Shown here one piece after another: positions 19,395 through 27,581 of a stretch of 64,000 nt of DNA. Under the pieces are notes generated by a model that did no database searches, was not told the origin of the DNA, and saw nothing but the letters and a program-made list of their open reading frames with translations. Where the stretch lies: the NCBI GenBank assembly GCA_019414645.1, contig DXLP01000008.1:4109-68108 (forward strand), read 5' to 3'. The position numbers and the translations under genes are program-made. Source of the stretch: Collinsella sp. (lineage in GTDB: Bacteria; Actinomycetota; Coriobacteriia; Coriobacteriales; Coriobacteriaceae). Each line of letters opens with the position of its first letter. Within the stretch, counting starts at the first letter, position 1.

Positions 19395-19445
19395 TTGCAT
19401 AGCTGTGCATAGTGTATATATACTGTGCTTACCGGTTATATACAC
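19395..19445 (+). promoter_or_regulatory. Promoter and GntR operator
   Basis: TTGCAT (19395-19400) and TATACT (19419-19424) are 18 bases apart, a good sigma-70 type promoter. Overlapping the -10 is a perfect 9-base inverted repeat, gtgtatata (19412-19420) with tatatacac (19437-19445), centred just upstream of the gntR start. This is the expected layout for autoregulation by a YtrA-type repressor. Confidence 0.75.
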
Positions 19446-19472
19446 GTGTAGCCCATCAGCTAAGGAGCCGCT

Positions 19473-19853
19473 GTGGACATTATCCTATCCAATTCGAGCG
19501 ACAAGCCCATCTACGAGCAAATAGCTTCGCAAGTCAAAGCTCAGATTCTATCGGGCACGCTCGCTGCGGGAGCCAAACTCCCCAGCATCCGTGCACTCGC
19601 GAGCGATCTTGGCGTGAGCGTCATCACCACCAAGCGCGCCTACGCCGACCTGGAGCAGCTCGGGTTTATCTGCACCGTGCAAGGCAAGGGCTGTTTTGTC
19701 GCCGACGGCAACCAAGAGCTCTTGCGTGAAAACCAGCTCTGCCATATCGAAGAGCTGCTCGCGAAAGCGGCAAGCCAAGCCGAGGCCCTGGGCGTCACGC
19801 GCGACAAGCTGCACGAGATGCTCGACCTGGTAGCCCCCGAAACCATGCAGTAG
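19473..19853 (+). CDS. GntR-family regulator, YtrA subfamily
   Basis: 126 residues. The winged helix (about 10-78) has KPIYEQIASQVKAQILSG and LPSIRALASDLGVSVITTKRAYADLE. The tail is short (about 45 residues) with no ligand domain, as in YtrA-type repressors. GTG 19473 follows TAAGGAG. It heads an operon with an ABC ATPase and permease; such regulators usually repress an exporter that responds to cell-envelope or peptide stress. Confidence 0.88.
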   Translation: MDIILSNSSDKPIYEQIASQVKAQILSGTLAAGAKLPSIRALASDLGVSVITTKRAYADLEQLGFICTVQGKGCFVADGNQELLRENQLCHIEELLAKAASQAEALGVTRDKLHEMLDLVAPETMQ

Positions 19854-19876
19854 CCATCTGCAAGAAAGGCTATACC

Positions 19877-20758
19877 ATGCAAAACCTTTTAGAACTCAAA
19901 GGCATCTCACGCCATGTGAGTGACCGTTTTTCGCTGCGCGACGTCACGCTTGCCGTGGAGCCTGGCCAGATCGTCGGCTTTGTGGGTGCCAACGGTGCCG
20001 GCAAAACAACGACGATTCGAGCCGCGCTTGGGCTTATCAAACTCGATGCCGGCGAGGTACACCTGTTTGAGCAGCACTGTGGCGCCGACGCACCCGGTGA
20101 GGCGCAGCGTTGTCTACGTGCCCGTGTCGGCCTCGTGCTGGACACGTGCCCCTTCCCTTCAACGCTCAAGGTGGGCCAGATCGAGGCACTCGTAGGCCCG
20201 GCGTACCCCACGTGGGACCGCGAAACGTTCGCCCGATTCATCAACCGATTTGGCCTCGATCCCAAGACAAAGGTCAAGGACCTCTCCCGCGGCATGGGCA
20301 TGAAACTGCAGCTTGCCTGCGCACTCAGCCACAAGGCCAAGCTGCTCGTTTTGGACGAAGCCACCGCGGGCCTCGATCCCATGGCACGCGAGGAGCTGCT
20401 TGATGAGCTGCTCGCCTTTGTCGCCGACGGCCAGCACAGCGTGCTGCTCTCGAGCCACATTACGTCCGACCTCGATCGTGCCGCCGACCGCATCATCTGC
20501 ATCGATAACGGTTCGATTGTGTTTGATCTGCCGCGCGAGGACATTACCGACCGCGCCGGCATCGCCCACTGCACCCAAGCACAGGCCGCCGAGCTTATGG
20601 CTTGCGTCGAAGGTGCCCGTGCCGCCCACCACGCCTATAGCGTGGACGTGCTCGTGCCCAACCGTCGCGAAACGCTCGAGGCCTTCCCCGAGATTCCCTG
20701 CGATCGGGCAACCATTGACGACTATCTGCGCCTCATGCTGAAAGGGGCTTCGAAATGA
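19877..20758 (+). CDS. ABC transporter ATP-binding protein
   Basis: 293 residues. Walker A GANGAGKT (37-44), signature LSRGMGMKLQLA (a variant of LSGGQ) and Walker B LLVLDEATAGLDP are all present. The C-terminal extension (about 215-293) is typical of exporter ATPases. ATG 19877 follows AAAGGCTATACC. It overlaps the permease start by four bases (ATGA), so translation is coupled. Confidence 0.9.
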   Translation: MQNLLELKGISRHVSDRFSLRDVTLAVEPGQIVGFVGANGAGKTTTIRAALGLIKLDAGEVHLFEQHCGADAPGEAQRCLRARVGLVLDTCPFPSTLKVGQIEALVGPAYPTWDRETFARFINRFGLDPKTKVKDLSRGMGMKLQLACALSHKAKLLVLDEATAGLDPMAREELLDELLAFVADGQHSVLLSSHITSDLDRAADRIICIDNGSIVFDLPREDITDRAGIAHCTQAQAAELMACVEGARAAHHAYSVDVLVPNRRETLEAFPEIPCDRATIDDYLRLMLKGASK

Positions 20759-21453
20759 AACGCGCCTTTATGTCCGAGCTCGCTATCGTTCGCACGCTCG
20801 TCCCGAGCATCGCGGGCGTCGGCCTGTTCATATTCGTCGTGCTGACCCTTGCCAACGCATCGGACGGCGATTCCGGCATGAGCGCTGGCGCCTGCGCGGT
20901 CAGTGCCATGTCACCCATCATGGTCATGAGCTCGCTGGCCGGCTTCGACAATCAAAACGGTTGGGAGCGCTATCGCGCAACGCTGTCTCTCTCGCGTAAA
21001 GACATCATCTGCGCACGCTACCTGAGCGTTATTGTCTTCTCCGCCCTCATGGCATGTGCAGCTACGCTTTTGAGCATCGCCTCCATCCCGCTCTTCAATG
21101 GCGCGGGCATTCCTTCGACGGGACAGACGGTCTTTGAAATCGCAATCGCCTCGGCAGCATCGATGCTCATCTCCCTCATGATGGTGTTTTTGGCACAGCC
21201 GCTGTTCTTTCGATTTGGACACATGGAGGCGCTGCGCCTATCCGTTGGCCTGTTTGCCATGCTCGGATGCCTTGCCATGGCCACGCTGAGCTCCTCCAAC
21301 CCCATCAGCAACTGGCTCATGTCGATTGCCGGAGCGAATCCCGATCCCGCCGTCCTTGGCTGTCTGTGCGCAGGAATTGCCGTACTGGCCCTCGCGCTAT
21401 GCGTAATCAGCTGCACCGTCAGCACCAAGGTTTATCGAGTACGCGATCTGTAG
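20755..21453 (+). CDS. ABC-2 type permease
   Basis: 232 residues with about six hydrophobic segments and an internal MGDM-like region (NQNGWERYRATLSLSRKDIICARYLS) typical of ABC-2 permeases of the YtrC/bacitracin-exporter kind. Starts by ATGA overlap with the ATPase. With the GntR regulator it forms a three-gene export operon; the substrate is not evident. Confidence 0.85.
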   Translation: MKRAFMSELAIVRTLVPSIAGVGLFIFVVLTLANASDGDSGMSAGACAVSAMSPIMVMSSLAGFDNQNGWERYRATLSLSRKDIICARYLSVIVFSALMACAATLLSIASIPLFNGAGIPSTGQTVFEIAIASAASMLISLMMVFLAQPLFFRFGHMEALRLSVGLFAMLGCLAMATLSSSNPISNWLMSIAGANPDPAVLGCLCAGIAVLALALCVISCTVSTKVYRVRDL

Positions 21454-21538
21454 CCACGCGAGTCTCAATCCACGAAGGACGCGATCGCCCCCCCGCAAAT
21501 CCGTGACAAATGGCATGTCCTCGGCGTGCGCCACCGCG

Positions 21539-22843
21539 CTACTTGCGCAGCGGCTTGGGCAGTGGAACGCCGGCGGCGATGGCTGCGGCGATGATCATGC
21601 AGACGATACCCTTGAGTGGGAAGCACATGAGCAGCAGGCCCACGACCATGACCGGCTGGCGCATGACCGCACCCATCGTCGATGCCGTGCAGACGGCGAC
21701 GCAAAAGACCGGATCTGCGCCGGTGAGGATAGCAAGGCCATAGCCCAGGCTTACGCCCGAGAAGATAACCGGGAAGAAGTGGCCGCCGCGCCAGCCCAGG
21801 TTGATGAGGGCGGGGGTCAGCATGGCTTTGACAAGACCGGTCGCGATAAGCACGCCGGCGGGAATGGTCAGGTAGGTTTCCATGAGCACGTCGGCCTGGG
21901 TCTCGCCGGCAAACATGGTGTAGGGCAGGACCGTGCCGCAGATGGCGAGCGCCAGACCGGCCAGCATGGCTTTGACGACAGGACGCTCCCCTATTGCATG
22001 AGACAGCGCCTCGCTTGCGTGCTCGGAGACAAAGTACAGCCAGCCGCAAACGGTGCCGACCAACGCCAGCGGAATGAGCCAGGCAAGTTCCAGGTTGCCC
22101 ACCTCGGCGGACTCGAACCTGGGCATGCCCATGCCGCCGCCCACAAGCTGGCCAAGCAGCAGGTAGGTGCCCAGACCGCCGGCAATCGCGATGCCATAGA
22201 CCACGGTCTTTTGCACCTTGGGTAGCTTGATGGTGATCTCGCCGGACGTGGACTCATCGTCGGCGTCTTCGCCCTGGCCGTCGGCGCTACCGGCAAGCGG
22301 TGCTACAAAGCCAAAGACGGGCGCGGTAAAGAGCGCCGTCAGGGCAGCCTGGGTGCCCAGCAGCGTGAGCTCCCTAAACTCGGCGCCAAAGTAACGCATA
22401 CGGTCGCCGACCCAGCTGCACAGACCCGCGATAACACCGGTCAGACCAGCCTCCGGTCCAATGCTGCCGCCAAACAGCAGCGGCAGCAACGCCGCGAGCG
22501 AAAGCTTGCCCAGGTTGTCGTACGGGTAGCGCCCGTCTTGCTTAACCTTAGCCATCACCTGGTTGAGGTCATCGGTCTTGGTGCCTGTCATCTTTTCGTA
22601 CAGACCGATTAACAGGCCGCCCAGCAGGCAGACGAAAAACGGGTACGGCAAAAAGCCAAACGGGCCGCTGGCGAGTTCGGGCGACGCCGCGCCCAGCATG
22701 TGGGGGATCTCGGTCCACAGATAGTCGATACCGTGCTCCATCGCAAAAAAGAACAGCCAGACCGCGGCACCTGCGAACGCACCGGTCACGGCAACGCTAA
22801 CTAAAAACAGCGCGCGGTTTGTGGGTTTGGCAAGGTTGTCCAT
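21539..22843 (-). CDS. ClC-family chloride channel/antiporter
   Basis: 434 residues with ten or more membrane segments. The anion-pore motif GSIGPEAGLTG and the late GWRGGHFFPVIFSGVSLGYG helix are characteristic. An acidic loop (GQGEDADDESTSGE) sits near the middle, a less usual feature. ATG 22843 follows GGGAGGACCCG. Membranes segments and the GPEAG gating glutamate are preserved, so transport competence is likely. Confidence 0.9.
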   Translation of the reverse strand: MDNLAKPTNRALFLVSVAVTGAFAGAAVWLFFFAMEHGIDYLWTEIPHMLGAASPELASGPFGFLPYPFFVCLLGGLLIGLYEKMTGTKTDDLNQVMAKVKQDGRYPYDNLGKLSLAALLPLLFGGSIGPEAGLTGVIAGLCSWVGDRMRYFGAEFRELTLLGTQAALTALFTAPVFGFVAPLAGSADGQGEDADDESTSGEITIKLPKVQKTVVYGIAIAGGLGTYLLLGQLVGGGMGMPRFESAEVGNLELAWLIPLALVGTVCGWLYFVSEHASEALSHAIGERPVVKAMLAGLALAICGTVLPYTMFAGETQADVLMETYLTIPAGVLIATGLVKAMLTPALINLGWRGGHFFPVIFSGVSLGYGLAILTGADPVFCVAVCTASTMGAVMRQPVMVVGLLLMCFPLKGIVCMIIAAAIAAGVPLPKPLRK

Positions 22844-22968
22844 CGGGTCCTCCCGCGGTCAAAGTCGACATAATTACGTTTTATTGTAGAGCGAGCGTTG
22901 CCCAGACAAGCCAACCATCTGCGCCACAAACGGCACCATTGGGAGTCATAGTGGGGCAGGCTCAAGAC

Positions 22969-23502
22969 TTATCCGTTGATAATCGAGACAATCTCGCGCA
23001 AATCGTCGGCAAAGTAGATGCCTTGCTGGCGCCTCGGGCTCGAAAGCCCCTTATCAATCATGTGCCCGAGCAGCGCCTTGAGGTCGTTGTAGTAACCGTC
23101 AAGGTTATACAGGATGCACGGAGCACTCAGGTGCCCCAACGACACCGCGGACATGACCTCGGCAATCTCCTCGAGCGTGCCCGTGCCGCCCGGAAATGCG
23201 ATGAACGCATCACCGAGCTCGATCATCTTGTCCTTACGCTCGGCCATATCGCTCGTCACGATGAGGTCATCGATGCCGTCGTGCTGAAACTCGGCCTCTA
23301 TAAAAAAGCTCGGCTCAACACCCGTCACGTGTCCACCTGCCTCGAGTACGCTATCGGCGAGCGCGCCCATCAGGCCCGATTTGGACCCGCCGTATACCAG
23401 CGCGTGCCCGTTGGAGCCAATCCAGTTGCCCAGCTCTTGCACCGCAGGCAGAAATGCTGGGTCGTTACCAACGCTGGCGCCCAGGTATACCGTGATATTC
23501 AT
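22969..23502 (-). CDS. LOG-family protein (TIGR00730-type nucleotide phosphoribohydrolase)
   Basis: 177 residues. The two family motifs, GGSKSGLMGALAD (about 41) and PGGTGTLEE (about 107), are intact. Characterised members cleave ribose phosphate from cytokinin-type or purine nucleoside monophosphates; in bacteria the physiological substrate is often AMP. ATG 23502 follows GAGGGGGACTGAAT. Confidence 0.88.
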   Translation of the reverse strand: MNITVYLGASVGNDPAFLPAVQELGNWIGSNGHALVYGGSKSGLMGALADSVLEAGGHVTGVEPSFFIEAEFQHDGIDDLIVTSDMAERKDKMIELGDAFIAFPGGTGTLEEIAEVMSAVSLGHLSAPCILYNLDGYYNDLKALLGHMIDKGLSSPRRQQGIYFADDLREIVSIING

Positions 23503-23538
23503 ATTCAGTCCCCCTCGTCATGACGCGCAGCGCCCGTT

Positions 23539-23964
23539 CTAGCGCTGGCGTCGACGATACTCGCGCACACGACGCGAAAGATCGGCGAGCTCGTCGCGAT
23601 CGAGCTCTTCCAAATGCTCCAGATCGTCCATAAAGCGCGCCATGGTGTCCTTTTGGCGCATCTTGATGAGCGTATTGCAGTAGTTCACCGCCACGCCCGT
23701 GAGCATGGCAATGTAGAAGATGCTGATAACGCTCAGGACAACGGTAATCGCGCGGGCGACCGGCGTTTCGGCCGGGATATCGCCAAAGCCGATGGTCGAG
23801 ACCGTCTCAAAGCTAAACCAGAGACCATCGCCAAACGTAAGGGTCGTGGGCTCGGACAACCAGACGGCCGTCGAGCACAGCAGATAGAAGATGAGGAACA
23901 GGCCCGTGATACGCACGAAACCGGCCTGGCGCAAAACATCAGCAAGCGTCCTGAGCTTTTTCAT
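23539..23964 (-). CDS. Two-helix potassium channel
   Basis: 141 residues. Two membrane segments flank a pore with the selectivity filter TIGFGD, a variant of TVGYGD. A cytoplasmic helix rich in charged residues follows (about 100-141) with no RCK domain. ATG 23964 follows GAAAAGGGG; upstream in-frame starts would run into the family B repeat. The ion is inferred from the filter. Confidence 0.85.
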   Translation of the reverse strand: MKKLRTLADVLRQAGFVRITGLFLIFYLLCSTAVWLSEPTTLTFGDGLWFSFETVSTIGFGDIPAETPVARAITVVLSVISIFYIAMLTGVAVNYCNTLIKMRQKDTMARFMDDLEHLEELDRDELADLSRRVREYRRRQR

Positions 23965-24033
23965 CGCGACCCCTTTTCTCAGACGTCCAATCACATTCGC
24001 TCGGTATTGTCCCACGCCTCTCCCGCAAACGAA

Positions 24034-24118
24034 ACTAGTCATTGGGGACGTTCTTAAATGACTAGTCAAACAAGAACGTCCCCAATGACTAGTCGTTTAA
24101 GAACGTCCCCAATGACTA
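24034..24118. repeat. Family B palindrome, copy 2 with an extra half unit
   Basis: A left arm at 24034-24055 (begins actagtcattggggacgtt) pairs with 24072-24093, and a second right arm repeats at 24099-24118. It lies between the divergent K+ channel and hybrid kinase genes. The extra half unit shows the arm can be duplicated on its own. Confidence 0.88.
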
Positions 24119-24187
24119 CCAGCTGCCGCCTGGGCAGGCTGGGCTGGTATCCTTATGCGGTAATGTCTCGATTCGTTAGGATTGCAT

Positions 24188-26992
24188 GTGAGAGCTGCCA
24201 CTGTCCTTCGTTCAGTTATATGTCGCGCCCTGGCCATTGTGCTCGCCGCGCTTGCCGTGCTGAGTTCTATCGCGCCTGTCCAGGCTTTTGCCGCTGACTC
24301 TAGCCAGCCAGTCAAGACGGTCCGCGTTGGTTGGCTCGTCAACAACGAGGGCTTCCAGGACGGCACCCCCGGCGAGCGTCTATCGGGATGGGGTTACGAG
24401 TACCTCCAGACCCTGTCGTACTACACGCCCGGCTGGCGGTACGAATACGTCTCCGGCACCTTCACCGAGCTTATGGACATGCTCGAGGCAGGCGAAATCG
24501 ACCTCATGCCCAACATCTCCTACTCCGAGGAACGCACCCAAAAGCTGCTCTTTTCCTCGAACCCCGAGGGCACCGAGCGCTACTACATCTACGCCAAGCC
24601 CGATCGCGACGACCTGGCCAAGGGTGACCTCCAAGCGCTCCAGGGCCTTACCATCGGTTGCAACTCCGGTGTTATGCAAACCTTCGTTGGCCAGCAGTGG
24701 CTCGCCAACGAAGGAATCACCTGCACATACAGGGAGTATGACGGAGGCTCCATGCTCTTTGACGCACTCGCAAACGACGAAGTCGACGCCGTCATCATGA
24801 ACGACACCATCTCGTCACCCGATGCGTCGCCCATGTTCTACGTTGGCTCGAGTGACTACTATTTTGCCGTCCCCAAAAGCCGCCCCGACCTGATGAACGA
24901 TATCAATGCCGCCATGACGGCAATCGCCCGCGTCAACCCACGTTATAACGACGAGGTCAAGGCGAATTACTCGGCCCAAAACAGCGGCTCATCATCGCTC
25001 ACCGGCCCCGAGCGCTCCTGGCTCAAAGCAAACGACAACACCATCACGATCGGCTATCTTAAAAACAAACTCCCCTACTGCACGCAAAATGACGACGGCG
25101 AAATGGAAGGGTCGCTCGCCTCGCTTGCGATGACGCTACACGATAAATTTGGCATTACGGTCAAAACCGTCGCCTTTGATAGCTACAAGATGATGTCAAA
25201 GGCCCTGTCAAAGGGAAGCATAGACGTTGCGCTGCCGGTATACCGAGATTACTGGTTTGCCGAGCAAACAGGCGTTGTGCAGTCGATATCGTTGGGGACC
25301 ATATCCCTCACCGCCATCCACACCGGCAGCGACCTGTACAAAGACCTTCAGAACATCGCCTGTACCAAATCATCGTTTGTCAACAAAAATGCACTTGAAA
25401 GTCTGTTCCCCACAGCGACCGTGACCGAATACCAATCCGACGATGAAGCGTTCGACGCCCTTAGGAAGGGAACGGCGCACTGCATCATCGCTCCCAGTTC
25501 ACGCGCAAAAACCATCGGCGACCGTTATGATCTCGAGAACTGCGAGACGGTCGAGCTCCCTGACACCTGTGACCTCGCGTGCTGGATTTCGCGCGGAAAG
25601 CCCGAGCTGCTGGGAATCATCAACAAGGGCATCATCAATGCCGGAGAATCGCTCTCCGCAAGCAATTACTCATCCACGTCGTACACGACCCAGGAATCAG
25701 ACACGCTTCAATTCCTTTTTCGCAACCGCACCGCCATTGCAGCTACCCTCATCGGTATGTTGTCGGTCGGCATCGTCCTGCTCATCTGGGCGCTCGTGCG
25801 CGCTCGAACCGAGCGCAAAAAAGCCGATGCCGCCAACGCCGCCAAGACGGCATTCCTCACGCGCATGAGCCACGACATCCGAACGCCGCTCAACGGCATC
25901 CTGGGCCTTATCGATATCGAGGAATTGAAGGAAGGCGATATCCAGGTCGCCCGCGAAAGCCGCGCCAAGGCTCGTGTTGCCGCCAATCACCTGCTCTCGC
26001 TGATTAACGACATCCTCGAGATGGGCAAAATCGAAGACCGCAAGATAACACTGGAACATGCGCCTTTTAACCTCAAAGAGCTCTGTGACAATACGCTGGT
26101 TCTGTGCAAGCTCCGTGCATCCGATAACGGCATCACAATGCAGGACAATAGTCTGCCATACGCCACGGGGCCATACATGGTCGGCAGTCCCACCCATATC
26201 CGACAGATCATGATCAACCTGTTAGACAACAGCATTAAGTACAACAAGCGCGGCGGCTCCGTCACCTTTAGCTCAAAGACCAAGCCACTCGATAACGGGC
26301 GCGCGCTCTTTTGCTTTAGCGTTTCGGATACCGGCATTGGCATGACTCCCAAATTCTTAAAACATATCTATGAGCCGTTTGCCCAAGAAGGTAACGATGC
26401 GCGCAGCAAGTTCCAAGGAACCGGCATGGGCATGCCAATCGTCAAGTCGCTTATTGAACTGATGGGCGGCACCATCGAAGTCACCAGCGAGCTCCATGTG
26501 GGCACCACGTTCTACGTGGAAATTCCGCTCGATATCGACAAGAATCCCCAGGCGCGGGCGAATACGGTTGAGAGTACGCTCGACTGCTCGCTCGCCAACA
26601 TGAACGTGCTGCTCGCCGAAGACAACGAATTGAACGCCGAGATTGCCCAGGCGCTGCTAGAATCCGAGGGCGTCGTGGTCACCCGCGCCGCCAACGGCAA
26701 CGAAGTCGTCGATCTGTACCTGTCACATCCCGCCGGCAGCTTCGATGCGATTCTGATGGACATTATGATGCCGGACATGGACGGCTATGAGGCAACCCGC
26801 GCGATTCGTCTGAGCGAGAAGGTCGATGCAGCCGATATCCCCATCATCGCGCTCACCGCCAACGCCTTTGCCGAAGACGCCCAGGCGGCACACGATGCCG
26901 GCATGAACGCCCATCTGTCCAAACCGCTCGACTTTAACAAGCTCAAAAACATACTCGCCCGCATCAAGAAAAACGGATCCGTTTCGCTATAG
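24188..26992 (+). CDS. Hybrid sensor histidine kinase with two fused periplasmic binding domains
   Basis: 934 residues. A signal peptide (to about APVQAFA) is followed by two solute-binding type 3 domains (about 45-265 and 275-500), one membrane segment (about 517-540), HisKA with SHDIRTPLNG (His near 562), HATPase with NLLDNSIKYN and DTGIGMT, and a C-terminal receiver with the phospho-Asp in DAILMDIMMPD (near 858). There is no HPt or DNA-binding output, so a partner is needed. GTG 24188 has TTAGGA 6 bases upstream; a TTG at 24182 is less likely. It resembles BvgS/EvgS-type kinases. Confidence 0.87.
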   Translation: MRAATVLRSVICRALAIVLAALAVLSSIAPVQAFAADSSQPVKTVRVGWLVNNEGFQDGTPGERLSGWGYEYLQTLSYYTPGWRYEYVSGTFTELMDMLEAGEIDLMPNISYSEERTQKLLFSSNPEGTERYYIYAKPDRDDLAKGDLQALQGLTIGCNSGVMQTFVGQQWLANEGITCTYREYDGGSMLFDALANDEVDAVIMNDTISSPDASPMFYVGSSDYYFAVPKSRPDLMNDINAAMTAIARVNPRYNDEVKANYSAQNSGSSSLTGPERSWLKANDNTITIGYLKNKLPYCTQNDDGEMEGSLASLAMTLHDKFGITVKTVAFDSYKMMSKALSKGSIDVALPVYRDYWFAEQTGVVQSISLGTISLTAIHTGSDLYKDLQNIACTKSSFVNKNALESLFPTATVTEYQSDDEAFDALRKGTAHCIIAPSSRAKTIGDRYDLENCETVELPDTCDLACWISRGKPELLGIINKGIINAGESLSASNYSSTSYTTQESDTLQFLFRNRTAIAATLIGMLSVGIVLLIWALVRARTERKKADAANAAKTAFLTRMSHDIRTPLNGILGLIDIEELKEGDIQVARESRAKARVAANHLLSLINDILEMGKIEDRKITLEHAPFNLKELCDNTLVLCKLRASDNGITMQDNSLPYATGPYMVGSPTHIRQIMINLLDNSIKYNKRGGSVTFSSKTKPLDNGRALFCFSVSDTGIGMTPKFLKHIYEPFAQEGNDARSKFQGTGMGMPIVKSLIELMGGTIEVTSELHVGTTFYVEIPLDIDKNPQARANTVESTLDCSLANMNVLLAEDNELNAEIAQALLESEGVVVTRAANGNEVVDLYLSHPAGSFDAILMDIMMPDMDGYEATRAIRLSEKVDAADIPIIALTANAFAEDAQAAHDAGMNAHLSKPLDFNKLKNILARIKKNGSVSL

Positions 26993-27032
26993 TTTTTGCA
27001 GCAACCACGCACGACCAGAAAGGAAGCCAACG

Positions 27033-27512
27033 ATGTTTAGGCCCTTACGTCGAAAGAAACGCGCCATCACCGACGAGGAAGCGCGCAAACTGCTCGCCAC
27101 CTGCAAGCGCGGCGTCTTTGCCGTCAACGGTGACGATGGCTACCCGTACGCCATTCCCGTCAACTACTTCTTTGACGCCGAGCAGGACAAGATTTATTTC
27201 CATGGCGCCAAGGCTGGCCACAAGGTCGACGCACTCAAGCGCGATGACAAGGTCTGCTTTACCGTTTACGGCAACGAGTGGTACCAGGACGGCGACTGGG
27301 CTCCCTACGTTATGAGCACCGTCGTCTTTGGCCGTTGTCGCCTGGCGAATGACACCCCTGCGTTTATCGAGGACAAAGTCCGCCAGCTCGCCCTTAAGTA
27401 CTACCCTTCTGCCGAAGAAGTCGAAGAGGAAATAGCCAAGGACATTAAGGGCGTCCAGCTCTACGAGATTACGATTGAGCATCTTTGCGGTAAGCAGATT
27501 CAAGAAAAGTAA
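27033..27512 (+). CDS. Pyridoxamine 5'-phosphate oxidase-family flavoprotein (NimA-like)
   Basis: 159 residues. The split-barrel pattern is YPYAIPVNYFFD, KIYFHGAKAGHKVDALKRDDKVCFTVYG and VFGRCRL. This NimA-like group binds FMN or haem and may reduce nitro compounds; the precise role is unknown. ATG 27033 follows GAAAGGAAGCC. It lies 40 bases after the hybrid kinase and may be cotranscribed. Confidence 0.83.
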   Translation: MFRPLRRKKRAITDEEARKLLATCKRGVFAVNGDDGYPYAIPVNYFFDAEQDKIYFHGAKAGHKVDALKRDDKVCFTVYGNEWYQDGDWAPYVMSTVVFGRCRLANDTPAFIEDKVRQLALKYYPSAEEVEEEIAKDIKGVQLYEITIEHLCGKQIQEK

Positions 27513-27540
27513 GTCCCTCAGCAGGCCTCATCAATAACAA

Positions 27541-27578
27541 TATGGCCCGGTTCCAACCCACCTTGGAACCGGGCCATA
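27541..27578. terminator. Stem-loop between convergent genes
   Basis: Perfect 15-base arms (27541-27555 and 27564-27578, tatggcccggttcca) with an 8-base loop, placed exactly between two convergent genes. There is no long T run, but it is the only candidate terminator here. Confidence 0.75.
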
Positions 27579-27581
27579 TGC

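Larger units (their letters stand above)
19001..19472. other. Gene-free 472-base intergenic region
   Basis: No coding frame with a ribosome site is visible. The region holds the prfC upstream sequence, an ordered array of six alternating repeats (19142-19366) and the GntR promoter with its palindrome (19395-19445), each listed separately. Confidence 0.8.
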
